Source: Versatilivorator sp963663845 (GTDB lineage Bacteria; Acidobacteriota; Terriglobia; Versatilivoradales; Versatilivoraceae). From it: a DNA stretch of 64,000 nucleotides. Positions 8,583 through 17,663 of the stretch are shown piece by piece. Below the pieces are notes generated by a model, which was not told where the DNA came from, ran no database searches, and saw only the letters and a list, made by a program, of their open reading frames with translations. The DNA is taken from positions 248,001-312,000 of the forward strand of contig OY760650.2 of the NCBI GenBank assembly GCA_963663845.2. Reading direction: 5' to 3'. Position numbers and translations under genes: made by a program. The number at the start of each line of letters is the position of its first letter. Position 1 is the first letter of the stretch.

Positions 8583-9938
8583 ATGACGCCTGCTCCGACC
8601 GCGCCGGCCGGATCGTCCCCTCCGCAATCGTGGGTGTGGGGGTTCGGCCGGCTTGCCGCGCACGCCTACTACAAGGTCGAGCGCATCGGCGGCCCGCTGC
8701 CCGACGGACCGCTGCTGCTGGTTGCCAACCACCCCAATACACTCATCGACCCGGCCGTCATTCAGGCCACGGCCGGACGCCCCATTCGGTTCCTGGCCAA
8801 GTCCACGTTCTTCGCGCGGCACCCGCTCAGCCCGCTGATCCGCCGCTCGGGGGCGATTCCCGTCTACCGCAAGATGGATCCAGGAGTCGATACCTCCCGC
8901 AACCTGGAGATGTTTTCGGCGGTAGCGGAATCGCTCGCCGCCGGCGAGGCCATCTGCCTCTTCCCGGAAGGCACCAGCCATGCCCGCGGCCGACTGGAGC
9001 CGCTGCGGACCGGCGCCGCCCGCATGGCGCTGAACAGTTGCGCTGCCGGGCATCCGGTGAGCATCGTGCCGGTCGGGCTCAACTTCGACGCCCTGGCCCG
9101 CTTCCGCTCCCGGGTGACGGCGGTCTTCGGGCGCAGCGTGGACTACGCCGGCCTCACCGCAGGGGATGGGGAGGACGAAGCGACGGTCGTACGGGCTCTC
9201 ACAGACCAGATCGAGCACCGCCTGAAGCACTTGATGGTCGAGGCGGAGCCGCGGCACGACCTGCCCATCGTCGAGCGTATCGACCGCCTCTACGCCGCCG
9301 CCCGCGGAGCGCCGCCGGACGCGCGGGAGCGGCTGGGCCGACGCCGCCTGATTGCCGCCGGGATGGCGGAGTTGCGCCGGAGGGACCCGGCGCGGCTGGC
9401 CGAAATCATGGGGCTGGTGGAGGAATACCTGGCGAGTCTGGCCCGCTTCGGGCTCCGCGAACGCGACCTCGACCGGCGCATCCCGGCCGCCGAGGCCATC
9501 CGCTTCACTCTGCGGGAAGGACTTCTCGCGCTACTGCTCGGCCCGCTGGCGATGGCAACCGTCGTCGTCTTCGCCATTCCCTACTGGCTCACCGACCGGA
9601 TCGGCCGGTGGGCGCCGAACCTCGAGAGCCGAGCGTCATTTCAGATTTGCGGCGGCGGCCTGATCCACGGCGCCTGGATTGCCGCGATAGCCGTCTCGGC
9701 CGGCACTCGAACGGAGACGGCGTCCGGCATCGCGATCGGACTCGCGCTGGTGGCTCTGGCTATCCTGGGAACACTGGCAGTCGAGCGGGAATCCGCCGTC
9801 TGGCGCGCCGTGCGCGGCTTCTTGGCGCTGCGCAAGTTGCCGCTCCGGACTCGGAGCGTCTTGAGGCGCAGGCGCAGGGCGCTCGCCGACGCGCTCGACG
9901 AGGTGCGCGCCTGGATCGAGAGCAAGACCGACGACTAA
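8583..9938 (+). CDS. PlsC-domain acyltransferase (1-acylglycerol-3-phosphate acyltransferase-like)
   Basis: The protein has 451 residues. The acyltransferase block starts with LLVANHPNTLIDP at about residue 40. The His-to-Asp spacing is HX5D rather than the HX4D of classical PlsC, as also seen in the yeast Gat-type group. It is followed by FPEGTSHARGRLEPLRTGAARMAL (motif III) and VSIVPVGLNF (motif IV). The C-terminal half has two or three hydrophobic segments (LLALLLGPLAMATVVVFAIPYWL and later), so it is membrane-bound. It probably acylates a glycerol-phosphate backbone in phospholipid synthesis. Confidence 0.82.
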   Translation: MTPAPTAPAGSSPPQSWVWGFGRLAAHAYYKVERIGGPLPDGPLLLVANHPNTLIDPAVIQATAGRPIRFLAKSTFFARHPLSPLIRRSGAIPVYRKMDPGVDTSRNLEMFSAVAESLAAGEAICLFPEGTSHARGRLEPLRTGAARMALNSCAAGHPVSIVPVGLNFDALARFRSRVTAVFGRSVDYAGLTAGDGEDEATVVRALTDQIEHRLKHLMVEAEPRHDLPIVERIDRLYAAARGAPPDARERLGRRRLIAAGMAELRRRDPARLAEIMGLVEEYLASLARFGLRERDLDRRIPAAEAIRFTLREGLLALLLGPLAMATVVVFAIPYWLTDRIGRWAPNLESRASFQICGGGLIHGAWIAAIAVSAGTRTETASGIAIGLALVALAILGTLAVERESAVWRAVRGFLALRKLPLRTRSVLRRRRRALADALDEVRAWIESKTDD

Positions 9939-10039
9939 CGGGGTCCTGTGGGCTCCCCAAGATGCTTGAAATGCCGGGGCGCTTTCACTATACTTCCCAG
10001 GCTTTGGCGCAAGCGGCGCCGGCGTCAGAGCCGCGGGAT

Positions 10040-10115
10040 GCCCAGGTAGCTCAGTTGGTAGAGCGCAGCCCTGAAAAGGCTGGCGTCGGCGGTTCAATTC
10101 CGTCCCTGGGCACCA
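10040..10115 (+). tRNA. tRNA-Phe (GAA)
   Basis: A full cloverleaf of 76 nt includes an encoded CCA end. The acceptor arms GCCCAGG and CCTGGGC pair. The D-arm is GCTC...GAGC, the anticodon stem CAGCC/GGCTG encloses the loop CTGAAAA with anticodon GAA at 10073-10075, and the T-loop is TTCAATT. The discriminator base is A. Confidence 0.97.
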
Positions 10116-10179
10116 TCGACCCACCCCAAGGGCATTCCCCCACCCCGCCCGCTTACCCCACCAAATCCCAATCCGGGTG

Positions 10180-10185
10180 TATAAT
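10180..10185 (+). promoter_or_regulatory. Candidate -10 box (TATAAT)
   Basis: A perfect TATAAT lies 57 bases before the ATG of the DUF3500-like gene, in an otherwise GC-rich spacer after tRNA-Phe. No good -35 hexamer lies 16-18 bases upstream, so the assignment is tentative. Confidence 0.35.
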
Positions 10186-10241
10186 GGTTCAAACAACCAT
10201 CGTTCGGCATGCCATTACGGCTTCAGGCGCAAGGAGGAGTC

Positions 10242-11237
10242 ATGCGGAATCAAACCAGGCCCGCATCAGCCGGGTTATCAATCGGTGAGCGTCGGACGTT
10301 TCTGAAGGCGGCGGTTCTGGGGGGAGTGGGACTGGCGGCCCGGGCAGCCCTTCCCGAGGGGGCGCTGTCGGCGGCCGCCGCCAAAGCCCCTCCCAGCTCG
10401 GAGACCCTGGTGGCCACGCTCTACAAGAGCCTGTCGGAGGAGCAACGAAAGGCCATGACGTTCTCCTTCGATCACCCCCTTCGTTCCAAGGTGGACAACA
10501 ACTGGGCGATCACGCCTCACAAGATCAACCGGTTCTACACGGCTGACCAGCAGGCGATGATCAGAGAGATCTTTCAGGGCGTTCACAATCCGGACTACGT
10601 GGAACAGGTCATGGAACACATGAAGGAGGACGGGGGCAGCCTGGGCAACTACTCCATCGCCATCTTCGGACGACCGGCGACGGGAAAGTTCGAGTTCGTC
10701 CTTACCGGACGACACTGCACCATGCGCTGCGACGGAGATTCGGTGGAAGGCGCCGCCTTTGGCGGACCGATCTTCTATGGACATGCCGCCCGAGACTTCT
10801 ACGAGGCTCCGGACCATCCCGGCAACGTCTACTGGTACCAGGCCAAGTCGGCCAACCGGGTATTCCAGGCGCTGGACGGCAGGCAGCGCCAAATGGCGCT
10901 GCTCACCGATCCCCGCAAGGAACAGCAGACTCGAACCGTGAGGCTGGATGAAGAATTGGCCGGCCTGCCCGTCTCGGAAATGAGCCGCGACCAGGTGGCG
11001 TTGGTCGAGGAGGTGCTGGCCGACCTGCTGTTGCCCTTTCGCCGGCGAGACGCCGAGGAAGCCATGCGCTACATCAGGAAGGAGGGGAAGCTGGACGGAC
11101 TGAGCCTGTCGTTCTATCGCAGCGGCGACGTTGGAAACGACGGCATCTGGGACAACTGGCAGCTTCAGAGCAGGAATATGGTCTGGTACTTCCGCGGCAG
11201 TCCCCACGTCCATGTCTGGGTCAACATCAGGGCTTGA
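10242..11237 (+). CDS. Tat-exported DUF3500-like protein
   Basis: The protein has 331 residues. The start at ATG 10242 is set by AAGGAGG 6 bases upstream. The N-terminus GERRTFLKAAVLGGVGLAARA is a twin-arginine signal. The body (YSIAIFGRPATGKFEFVLTGRHCTMR... EGAAFGGPIFYGHAA... YWYQ) resembles the DUF3500 family, whose members share a fold-defining FG.P...W/F...GHH-like block. The central His and Cys (TGRHCTMRCDG) may bind metal. The function is unknown. A hairpin follows the stop. Confidence 0.7.
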   Translation: MRNQTRPASAGLSIGERRTFLKAAVLGGVGLAARAALPEGALSAAAAKAPPSSETLVATLYKSLSEEQRKAMTFSFDHPLRSKVDNNWAITPHKINRFYTADQQAMIREIFQGVHNPDYVEQVMEHMKEDGGSLGNYSIAIFGRPATGKFEFVLTGRHCTMRCDGDSVEGAAFGGPIFYGHAARDFYEAPDHPGNVYWYQAKSANRVFQALDGRQRQMALLTDPRKEQQTRTVRLDEELAGLPVSEMSRDQVALVEEVLADLLLPFRRRDAEEAMRYIRKEGKLDGLSLSFYRSGDVGNDGIWDNWQLQSRNMVWYFRGSPHVHVWVNIRA

Positions 11238-11267
11238 CCCGCATTTCTCGCCGGGCCGCTGCATGCA

Positions 11268-11295
11268 TCGTGGAAACCCCATTTGTTTTCCACGA
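11268..11295 (+). terminator. Hairpin downstream of the DUF3500-like gene
   Basis: TCGTGGAAA at 11268-11276 pairs with TTTCCACGA at 11287-11295 across a 10-nt loop. It lies 31 bp after the stop at 11237. No clear T-tract follows, so it may be a weak or bidirectional terminator. The convergent gene ends at 11349. Confidence 0.4.
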
Positions 11296-11348
11296 CTTGC
11301 CGGCGCTATTGGGGTGGTGTGGGGTGTCACACGGCGCCGGCCGCGCCC

Positions 11349-12149
11349 CTACCCCTTGAGCTCGCTCCAGAGCGCTCGGTAGTACCGCATCAGGCGAACC
11401 GCGTCGGGGCTGGCCGGAATCTCGGCCAGCGTATACCGGCGGTAGCCTGCCTGTGCGAGCAGGTCGAACAGCTCCCGCCAAGGGTAGTCCTTCCTCCAGA
11501 GCTCCCTGATGTGAACGTTCCTCAACCAGGGCTTCAACAGTTCGAAGCTCTTGGCCACCGAACCTTCTTCGACGTCTTCGGGGTTCGAGTTCCAGCAGAC
11601 CCCGACCATGGGATGATCGGCCAGCTCCATGATCCGCCGCACCCGAGCCGGACTGCTGGACTTGGGCCCGTGGACTTCCAGCCAGATTTCCACCCCGTAG
11701 CCCTGAGCGTGCCGGCCGCACTCCCGCAGGGCCTCTGCAATCTGATTCAGGGTTTGACTCTCCGAAACCTCGCCGGGAATCCCGTTGGGGCGCACCTTCA
11801 CTCCCAGGGCCCCCACATCGTGAGCCAGTTCCACGAACCGCTTGGCCTCTTCCACGTTCCGGCTGACGACGCTCCTGTCGGTGGAGTGGAATTCGCAAGC
11901 AGTCCCCAGGCTCAGCAGGCGAATGGGAGAGAACCCGAAGCGGCTGGCGACGGCAACCCGTTCTTCCCTGCTCAGATGGGGTTCCACCCCGTGCCGGTGG
12001 GTCGTGCGCAGCTCGACCGCACGGAAGCCGGTCTCCTCACAGGCCTCGATCAGGCCCGGCAGTTCCCAGTCCTTTCCCAGATTCCAGGTGACCAGGCCCA
12101 ACGCGTAGTCGCCGCCGCCCAAAGCAGGATTGTTCCGACTTGACTGCAT
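11349..12149 (-). CDS. Xylose isomerase-like TIM-barrel protein (sugar phosphate isomerase/epimerase family)
   Basis: The protein has 266 residues. The AP-endonuclease-2/xylose-isomerase-like barrel is shown by LVTWNLGKDWELPGLIEACEETGF near the start, VELRTTHRHGVEPHLS, the LEVHGPKS and MVGVCWNSNPEDV strands, and the VHIRELW motif near the end. Metal-site His and Glu residues are plausible at these strands. The neighbouring Gfo/Idh gene lies 21 bp upstream on the same strand. Such pairs act together on inositols or sugars in other bacteria, but the substrate is not shown here. Confidence 0.82.
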   Translation of the reverse strand: MQSSRNNPALGGGDYALGLVTWNLGKDWELPGLIEACEETGFRAVELRTTHRHGVEPHLSREERVAVASRFGFSPIRLLSLGTACEFHSTDRSVVSRNVEEAKRFVELAHDVGALGVKVRPNGIPGEVSESQTLNQIAEALRECGRHAQGYGVEIWLEVHGPKSSSPARVRRIMELADHPMVGVCWNSNPEDVEEGSVAKSFELLKPWLRNVHIRELWRKDYPWRELFDLLAQAGYRRYTLAEIPASPDAVRLMRYYRALWSELKG

Positions 12150-12170
12150 GACACACCTCCCTCAACCGAC

Positions 12171-13139
12171 TCAGAGAACCACGGCCGTCCGATATCTCCA
12201 GGCCCGCCGGGCGGCTTCCGCCACCTCGATGGCTCGCAATCCGTCCATTCCCCCGGCTGCAACCCGCTCCCGGCCCCGGACGGCTTCCACGAAATTGGCC
12301 AGCATCCGTCCTGCCGGCGTTTCATTGGAACGGTCGCAACCGGGGTCCGGGCCGTCGGGCTCCGCACCGGCAAACAACTCCAGATCCAGGCGGCCCCGGG
12401 GACCCGAGATCTCGAGACGCACCGCCCCTGCCATCTTGTCGACTCCAGGCGGGTCCATCAGGCTCCTTTCCATGGCGACCACGGCCCCGTGATTCATCTC
12501 CAGGCGCAACCAGGTTGAACACTCGCCGCTTCCCTCCCCGGAGGCCGTGACCGTTGCCAAGGTGAATTCTCCACCCAGCAGCCAGCGCAGCGTATCGACC
12601 AGGGCGGTTCCCGGACTTGTCCCGAGGCCGCTATCCCCCCCGGAAGAATCTTCGGAAGAGAATCCGGCGCTCCCTTCCGACTTGCGCACCGTGACCGTCA
12701 AGGGATTTCCCAGGCTCCCCTGCAGGATCCGTTTCCGAACCCGGCTGCAAGACGGGCTCAAGCGAGCTGGGAAACAAACCCCGAACAGCACGTCGTGAGC
12801 CTGGGAAATGGCCCAGATTTCACGGGCCTCCACCAAGGCTTCTGAGATCGGGTTCTCGCAGAGAATCGGTTTGCCGGCGCGGATGCAGTCCACCACGGTT
12901 TCCTTGCGGCGGCTGCCGGAATCGCAGATGACCATCCCGTCGGCGGGAAACTGCTCCAGCAGGCTCCGATGGTGGGGGTAAGCGGCCACCCCGCGAAACT
13001 TTCCGCCCGGTTCCAAACTCGGACAGGACCCGGGGTCCACCACGGCCGCAAGCAGCACTTCGGGCATTTGCCTGAGGCACTCCAGGTAGGTTCCGGCGGT
13101 TGGCCCGCCGAGGCCGACGAGAGCGACTCGAGTGGTCAT
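12171..13139 (-). CDS. Gfo/Idh/MocA-family oxidoreductase (cytoplasmic)
   Basis: The protein has 322 residues. The Rossmann motif VALVGLGGPTAGTYLE is at the N-terminus, followed by VVDPG and the active-site family motif ILCENPISEA (the usual EKP-like position has ENP). There is no signal peptide, unlike the gene at 3.4 kb. It is slightly short for the family (about 340-400). It lies 3 bp downstream of ffh and 21 bp upstream of the sugar isomerase-like gene, so the three are probably one transcript. Confidence 0.8.
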   Translation of the reverse strand: MTTRVALVGLGGPTAGTYLECLRQMPEVLLAAVVDPGSCPSLEPGGKFRGVAAYPHHRSLLEQFPADGMVICDSGSRRKETVVDCIRAGKPILCENPISEALVEAREIWAISQAHDVLFGVCFPARLSPSCSRVRKRILQGSLGNPLTVTVRKSEGSAGFSSEDSSGGDSGLGTSPGTALVDTLRWLLGGEFTLATVTASGEGSGECSTWLRLEMNHGAVVAMERSLMDPPGVDKMAGAVRLEISGPRGRLDLELFAGAEPDGPDPGCDRSNETPAGRMLANFVEAVRGRERVAAGGMDGLRAIEVAEAARRAWRYRTAVVL

Positions 13140-13142
13140 TGG

Positions 13143-14483
13143 CTAGCGAAACCCCGACAGCTTCAACCGTCCCAGACGCCTGCCGATCTTGCCGCTGCTC
13201 ATCTGCTTCATCATTTTTCGCGCCTGCACGTAACGCTTGAGCAACTGGTTTACCTTCTGGACCGAAGTGCCGCTGCCGCGAGCGATGCGCTTGCGCCGGC
13301 TTCCGTTGATGATCTGATGGTGGGCTCGCTCCCTGGGGGTCATGGAATTGATGATGGCCTCAATGTGCAGCAGTTCCTTTTCGTCCACCTTGACCTTGTT
13401 CAAATCCTTGAACGCGCCCACCTGAGGAAGCATGGAAAGAATCTGCTCCATCGAACCCAGCCTGCGCATCTGGCTCATTTGATCCCGGAAGTCTTCCAGG
13501 GTAAAGGAATCGCTTCGGACCTTCCTCTCCAGCTCCAGGGCCTTTTCGTGATCGATGGTCTCCTCTGCCTTCTCGATCAGGGAAAGCACGTCCCCCATGC
13601 CCAGAATCCGAGACGCCATCCGGTCCGGATGAAAAAGCTCCAAGGCATCGTATTTCTCGCCCACGCCCACAAACTTGACCGGCTGTCCCGTCACCGATCG
13701 TATGGACAGCGCCGCCCCTCCCCTGGCGTCGCCGTCCATCTTGGTGAGGATGACGCCGCTCAACGACAAGCGCTGGTGAAACTCCCCGGCGCTCTTGACC
13801 GCGTCCTGACCGGTCATGGCGTCAGCCACCAACAGGGTTTCGGTGGGAGCCACCAGGTCCTTGACCTGTTGCAGCTCCTGCATGAGCGCGTCATCGATAT
13901 GGAGTCGGCCCGCGGTATCGATCAGGAGAACGTCGCAGCCGCTGGTCCGGGCCTCCACAAGCGCCGAGCGGCAGAGCTGCAGCGGATCATCGATGCCCTC
14001 TCCCCGGAAACAGGGAAGATCGAGGTCTCGAGCAATCACGGAGAGCTGTTCCCTGGCAGCCGGCCTGTACACGTCGATGGAGAGCAGCAGGGGCCGATGA
14101 CGGTTGCGGTCCAGCCAGCGGGCCAGCTTTCCGGCAGAGGTGGTCTTGCCCGAACCCTGCAGGCCCACCATCAGGTAGACGGAAGGCGGCTTGCCGGAGA
14201 AGGAAAGGGCGGAGGATTCCCCTCCCAGCAACTCCACCAACTCGTCCCTGACGATCTTGATGACCTGCTGGGTCGGCGTCAGCGACTGCAGAACTTCCTG
14301 ACCGGTGGCCCTGGCCCGGATGGCCTCCACGAACTGCTTGACCACCCGAAAGTTGACGTCCGCTTCCAGGAGAGCCAGACGAATCTCCCGCAAGGCGCCG
14401 GTGACGTGAGCTTCAGAGAGCTTGCCTTCGCCTCGAAGAGTCTTGAACACTCTCTGCAGGCGCTCGGTCAGTTGATCGAACAT
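13143..14483 (-). CDS. ffh: Signal recognition particle protein Ffh
   Basis: The protein has 446 residues, the normal Ffh length, starting with MFDQLTERLQRVFKTLRGEGKL at ATG 14481-14483. The N domain is followed by the SRP GTPase G domain: GLQGSGKTTSAGKLA (P-loop), DVYRPAAREQL, DTAGRLHID and TKMDGDARGGAALSI. The C-terminal M domain binds 4.5S RNA and signal sequences (SMEQILSMLPQ... MTPRERAHHQIINGSRRKRIARGSG). It targets nascent membrane proteins to FtsY. The frame is open upstream, but those codons lie in ymdB. Confidence 0.96.
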   Translation of the reverse strand: MFDQLTERLQRVFKTLRGEGKLSEAHVTGALREIRLALLEADVNFRVVKQFVEAIRARATGQEVLQSLTPTQQVIKIVRDELVELLGGESSALSFSGKPPSVYLMVGLQGSGKTTSAGKLARWLDRNRHRPLLLSIDVYRPAAREQLSVIARDLDLPCFRGEGIDDPLQLCRSALVEARTSGCDVLLIDTAGRLHIDDALMQELQQVKDLVAPTETLLVADAMTGQDAVKSAGEFHQRLSLSGVILTKMDGDARGGAALSIRSVTGQPVKFVGVGEKYDALELFHPDRMASRILGMGDVLSLIEKAEETIDHEKALELERKVRSDSFTLEDFRDQMSQMRRLGSMEQILSMLPQVGAFKDLNKVKVDEKELLHIEAIINSMTPRERAHHQIINGSRRKRIARGSGTSVQKVNQLLKRYVQARKMMKQMSSGKIGRRLGRLKLSGFR

Positions 14484-14484
14484 A

Positions 14485-15288
14485 TCAAGGGGACTCCGCC
14501 TTGACCGAGAGTCTCTCGATTCCCAGGGCCCGGCCGGTCTCGGGATCGACGTCCACCGCAACCGCGTTGATCCTGACGTTCCGCTTGGCCGGCCCAAAGC
14601 GTCCCGGCAACTGGTCGATGAACCTGGTTCGAATGATGTCGGTCTCGCCACCGATGATCGAGTCGTGGGGGCCGGTCATGCCGACGTCGGTCAGGTAGGC
14701 CGTGCCCTTGGGGAGCGTGCGCTCGTCGGCGGTGGTCACATGAGTATGGGTCCCCAACACGGCCGAAACCCTGCCGTCCAGAAACCATCCCATCGCCTGC
14801 TTCTCGGAAGTGGCTTCGGCGTGGAAATCCACCAGGATCACCTTGATGTCCGGCGAAAGGCCGTCGATCAGCCGCTCGCCCACGCGGAACGGGCAATCGG
14901 TGAGGGGCATGAACAGCCGGCCCTGCAGATTGATCACTGCAAAGGGGACCCGGCTCCGGGTTTCACCCACGAAGAGGCCGCGGCCCGGAGTTGCCGGCGG
15001 ATAGTTGGCCGGACGCAGCAATCTGGGTTCCTGGTCCAGGAAATCCAGAATCTCCTTCCGGTCCCAAACGTGATTTCCGGAGGTCATCACCTCGACCCCC
15101 ATTTCGAGAAACTGGTGGGCCAAGGGCGGCGTAATCCCGTATCCCGCGGCCGAGTTCTCGATGTTGGCCACGCACAGGTCTATGCCTCTTTCCTCCAGAA
15201 TCTGGGGAAGATGGCCTCGAACGGCTTCTCGCCCCGGTCTTCCGAAGACGTCACCAATAAACAGGATCCGAAGATTCTTGACGGGCAT
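14485..15288 (-). CDS. YmdB-like metallophosphoesterase (TIGR00282 family)
   Basis: The protein has 267 residues, the family length. Metal-binding motifs are ILFIGDVFGRPGRE, VANIENSAAGYG, TSGNHVWDRKE, VDFHAEATSEK, and GTHTHVTTADE. The family hydrolyses 2',3'-cyclic nucleotides or has related phosphodiesterase activity (B. subtilis YmdB). Its stop is one base from the ffh start codon. In many bacteria rny and zapA lie just upstream. Here zapA is 3.3 kb away, beyond a repeat/intron block, and rny is absent. Confidence 0.9.
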   Translation of the reverse strand: MPVKNLRILFIGDVFGRPGREAVRGHLPQILEERGIDLCVANIENSAAGYGITPPLAHQFLEMGVEVMTSGNHVWDRKEILDFLDQEPRLLRPANYPPATPGRGLFVGETRSRVPFAVINLQGRLFMPLTDCPFRVGERLIDGLSPDIKVILVDFHAEATSEKQAMGWFLDGRVSAVLGTHTHVTTADERTLPKGTAYLTDVGMTGPHDSIIGGETDIIRTRFIDQLPGRFGPAKRNVRINAVAVDVDPETGRALGIERLSVKAESP

Positions 15289-15686
15289 GTTCCCCCGGCG
15301 GAAAGTGATCCGATCAGCGGCTTGGCTGGGATGGCCCCGAAACCCTCATGACGGCCAGGCGCCTCGGGAGGTTGACGGCCTCAAGCCATCATAGACGACA
15401 GGGATGGAGATTACAATTGAAGGGAGGGAGGCGGCATCCGGGCAAAGAAAAGCCCCGCTCTGCCGTGAGACACCTTACTTGGACCTGGAGACCAGGTGGG
15501 CGCCACTCCTTGAACATCAGGAAGCTTCACATGGTGAAGCTTGCACACCGCACAAGGATCAGGCTCCCTTCAAATAGGTGTTGGTTCAAATAATACATGC
15601 CTACACGTACATTGCAGGGTGACAGGATTCTAGTGAAAGCCGAATCTCCAGGTCAAGCCTCTTAGCTGGAACACCCTGTTTCAGGC
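15289..15686. other. Non-coding spacer upstream of the ymdB-like gene
   Basis: About 400 bases without a convincing gene. Small frames here have no start signal or similarity. The promoter for the ymdB-ffh run must lie here or within the repeats beyond, but no clear -35/-10 pair was found. A short inverted repeat, AGCTTCAC/GTGAAGCT, lies at about 15522-15541. Confidence 0.5.
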
Positions 15687-15768
15687 GAGTGGGGAGTGGA
15701 GAGTGGGGAGTGGAGAGTGGGAAGTGGAGAGTGAAGAGTGGAGAGTGGAGAGTGGAGAGTGGAGAGTT
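15687..15768. repeat. 7-bp tandem repeat, about 12 units
   Basis: A run of about 12 copies of a 7-base unit (consensus GAGTGGA/GAGTGGG with one GAGTGAA and one AAGTGGA variant) spans 82 bp. One strand is all purine plus T, the other all pyrimidine plus A. It lies in a gene-free block immediately left of the first dispersed repeat copy. The 7-bp period would shift frame, so it is not coding. Confidence 0.8.
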
Positions 15769-15795
15769 ATTTGATCGACACGTTGCACATCTGGT

Positions 15796-16109
15796 CTGAA
15801 ACAAACGGAAAAAAGAGGAATCCACGAAGGGACACGAAGAACGGCGAAGGGACACGAAGCGGGACGGCTTTGCCGTATCGGCAGGGGCAGTGCCTCCTCG
15901 CGGAGCAGGAAGGATGGGAGGAGGCGCCCCTCCGGGAGCGCGGGCGTCTCGCCCGCATTCTCTGGGTTGGGTGGCCGTTCCGTTTCCCCGTGATGCTGCG
16001 CCCGGTCACCCTGCCGCCGGGAATTCCATGGGCTCGGCTGAAGCGGAATCGTGGCGCCGTTGCCGGTCGAGCCGGGTCGAGGAGACGGGTGAGGCTGCGC
16101 CAGTGTTGT
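15796..16109 (+). repeat. Dispersed repeat copy 1, left part
   Basis: This is the left three-quarters of a roughly 440-bp repeat that also occurs at 18153-18554, 50591-51030 and (inverted) 56511-56949. The copy is cut at 16109 by the group II intron and resumes at 18022. It contains the hairpin GCGGGCGTCTCGCCCGC variant and an invariant block beginning GGCAGGGGCAGTGCC. Frames within it encode low-complexity Pro/Arg peptides that change frame between copies, so it is not protein-coding. Confidence 0.8.
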
Positions 16110-16149
16110 ATCGCGGTAGGAATCCGCATTGCTGGGGACCCCCCGCACA

Positions 16150-16181
16150 GATCCGGACGTGCGCAGCTAGCGCATCCGGCT
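16150..16181 (-). ncRNA. Group II intron domain V
   Basis: On the minus strand AGCCGGATGCGC and GCGCACGTCCGGATC-type arms form the short conserved catalytic hairpin. It lies just downstream of the maturase stop at 16188 and upstream of the intron 3' end. The layout AGCCGG...CCGGATC followed by TGTGCGGGGG matches bacterial group II domain V/VI junctions. Confidence 0.8.
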
Positions 16182-16187
16182 CCTCCC

Positions 16188-17663
16188 TCAGGTGTTGACG
16201 AGCATTCGTCGGTCCGGCCATGGATGCCGGATTCCCAGTCTCGGCCAGTAGGTCGCCGCCAGTCGGTTCATCGCCTCCCAGCTATATCCGCCCTTCTGGG
16301 ATCGTCGATTGATTGCTCGCATCCACAATCTCAGGACGTGGCTCGCAAAGCGTCTCAGATAGCGCAGGCTGGTCGGGACAGCAAAGTAGTTCAGCCATCC
16401 GTTCAACACTCGCCCCAGCCATTTGCCGGTCTTCCCGATGCCTTCATGCATCCGCCTGCTCAGCTCCTCCTTCACTCGCTTCAGGGTGCGCCTCATCCGT
16501 TTCGCTATCGGTTTGCGCCCCAGCCCGTAGCGTCCCTTCCGGTCCTTCCTGCAATAGTGCGTGAAGCCCAGGAAGTCGAACGTTTCCGGTCTCCCCTCCC
16601 CCCTCCTTCGTCGGTTCTCTGCCGCATACCGTCCGAACTCGATGAGTCGGGTCTTCTCCGGGTGCATCTCCAACTCGAACCGTCCGATTCGCTCCTTCAG
16701 GTCGTTGAGGAATCGCTCCGCATCCCGCCGGTACTGAAATCCCACCACGAAGTCGTCGGCGTACCGCACCATCAGGGTCTCGCCTTCGGCCTCGCGGGTC
16801 CGCCATTGCCTCTGGAACCAGAGGTCCAAACCGTAATGCAGGTAGACGTTCGCCAGGATCGGCGATATCACCGCCCCTTGCGGCGTCCCCTTCAGGTCGT
16901 CCCTCCACTCTCCATCCTCCATGACGCCGGCGTTCAACCACTTGGCAATCAACCGTATCACCCGCTCATCCCCGATGCGGTGCCTCAGAAACCGCAGCAT
17001 CCAGTCCCGCGACACGTTGTCGAAGAATCCGCGTATGTCCGCGTCGATGATCCACCTGATCTTCCGCCGCCCGATCCCGACCGCCAGGGCGTCCAGCGCA
17101 TCGTGCCCCCCTCGGCCAGGTCGAAACCCGTAACTGAACCCCAGGAACTCCGCCTCATATATCGGCGTCAGCAGGTTGTCCGCCACGGCCTTCTGGACGA
17201 TCTTGTCCTCCAGCGCCGCCACGCCAAGCGGTCGTGTCCCGCCATCCGCCTTGGGTATCTTCACCCGCCGCGATGGCGTCGCCCGGTACGCTCCCCGCTG
17301 TACCCGGTCATGCAGGTCGACCAATCGATCTTCCAACCCAACCGCGTACTCTTTCCACGTCATGCCGTCCACGCCGGGGGCCGCCCACCTCTTCAACTCC
17401 CCGTAGGCTTTCCTCAACGCCTCCACCGTGATGTGGTGCAGCAGCGCCGTCAACCGACTCTTCGGTTCCCGTTCGATGAACTCCCGTATCCGGTCCGCCG
17501 CCTGGGACACGCTCCCCCGTCTCTGCGTCCGGCGCGTGCTTTGGCTTTCCGGCTTCCCTTCGGGTAAGGCCCTTCGCTCCACCGACTCCGCCGGGAATCT
17601 CTCCCCTTTGTTCGCCGGCTTCTCCACTACTATGGCCTCATCTGACTTCTTCATGCCGTGCAT
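16188..17663 (-). CDS. ltrA: Group II intron reverse transcriptase/maturase
   Basis: The protein has 491 residues and is encoded inside intron domain IV. RT blocks are visible in order: PGVDGMTWKEY, IPKADGGTRPLGV, FGFRPGRGGHDAL-like (YGFRPGRGGHDALDAL), DADIRGFFDNV, GTPQGAVISPILANVYLHY, and the catalytic YADD at residues 301-304. The maturase domain X follows (RRTLKRVKEELSRRMHEGIGKTGKWLGRVLNGWLNYFAVP). No HNH endonuclease motif follows; the protein ends about 15 residues after RHPWPD. Such proteins splice and mobilise their own intron. The frame is intact, so the element may still be active. Confidence 0.95.
   Translation of the reverse strand: MHGMKKSDEAIVVEKPANKGERFPAESVERRALPEGKPESQSTRRTQRRGSVSQAADRIREFIEREPKSRLTALLHHITVEALRKAYGELKRWAAPGVDGMTWKEYAVGLEDRLVDLHDRVQRGAYRATPSRRVKIPKADGGTRPLGVAALEDKIVQKAVADNLLTPIYEAEFLGFSYGFRPGRGGHDALDALAVGIGRRKIRWIIDADIRGFFDNVSRDWMLRFLRHRIGDERVIRLIAKWLNAGVMEDGEWRDDLKGTPQGAVISPILANVYLHYGLDLWFQRQWRTREAEGETLMVRYADDFVVGFQYRRDAERFLNDLKERIGRFELEMHPEKTRLIEFGRYAAENRRRRGEGRPETFDFLGFTHYCRKDRKGRYGLGRKPIAKRMRRTLKRVKEELSRRMHEGIGKTGKWLGRVLNGWLNYFAVPTSLRYLRRFASHVLRLWMRAINRRSQKGGYSWEAMNRLAATYWPRLGIRHPWPDRRMLVNT

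Noticed and set aside
15687..15768. CRISPR-like array
   Set aside because: The units are 7 bp with no spacers and there are no cas genes in the window.
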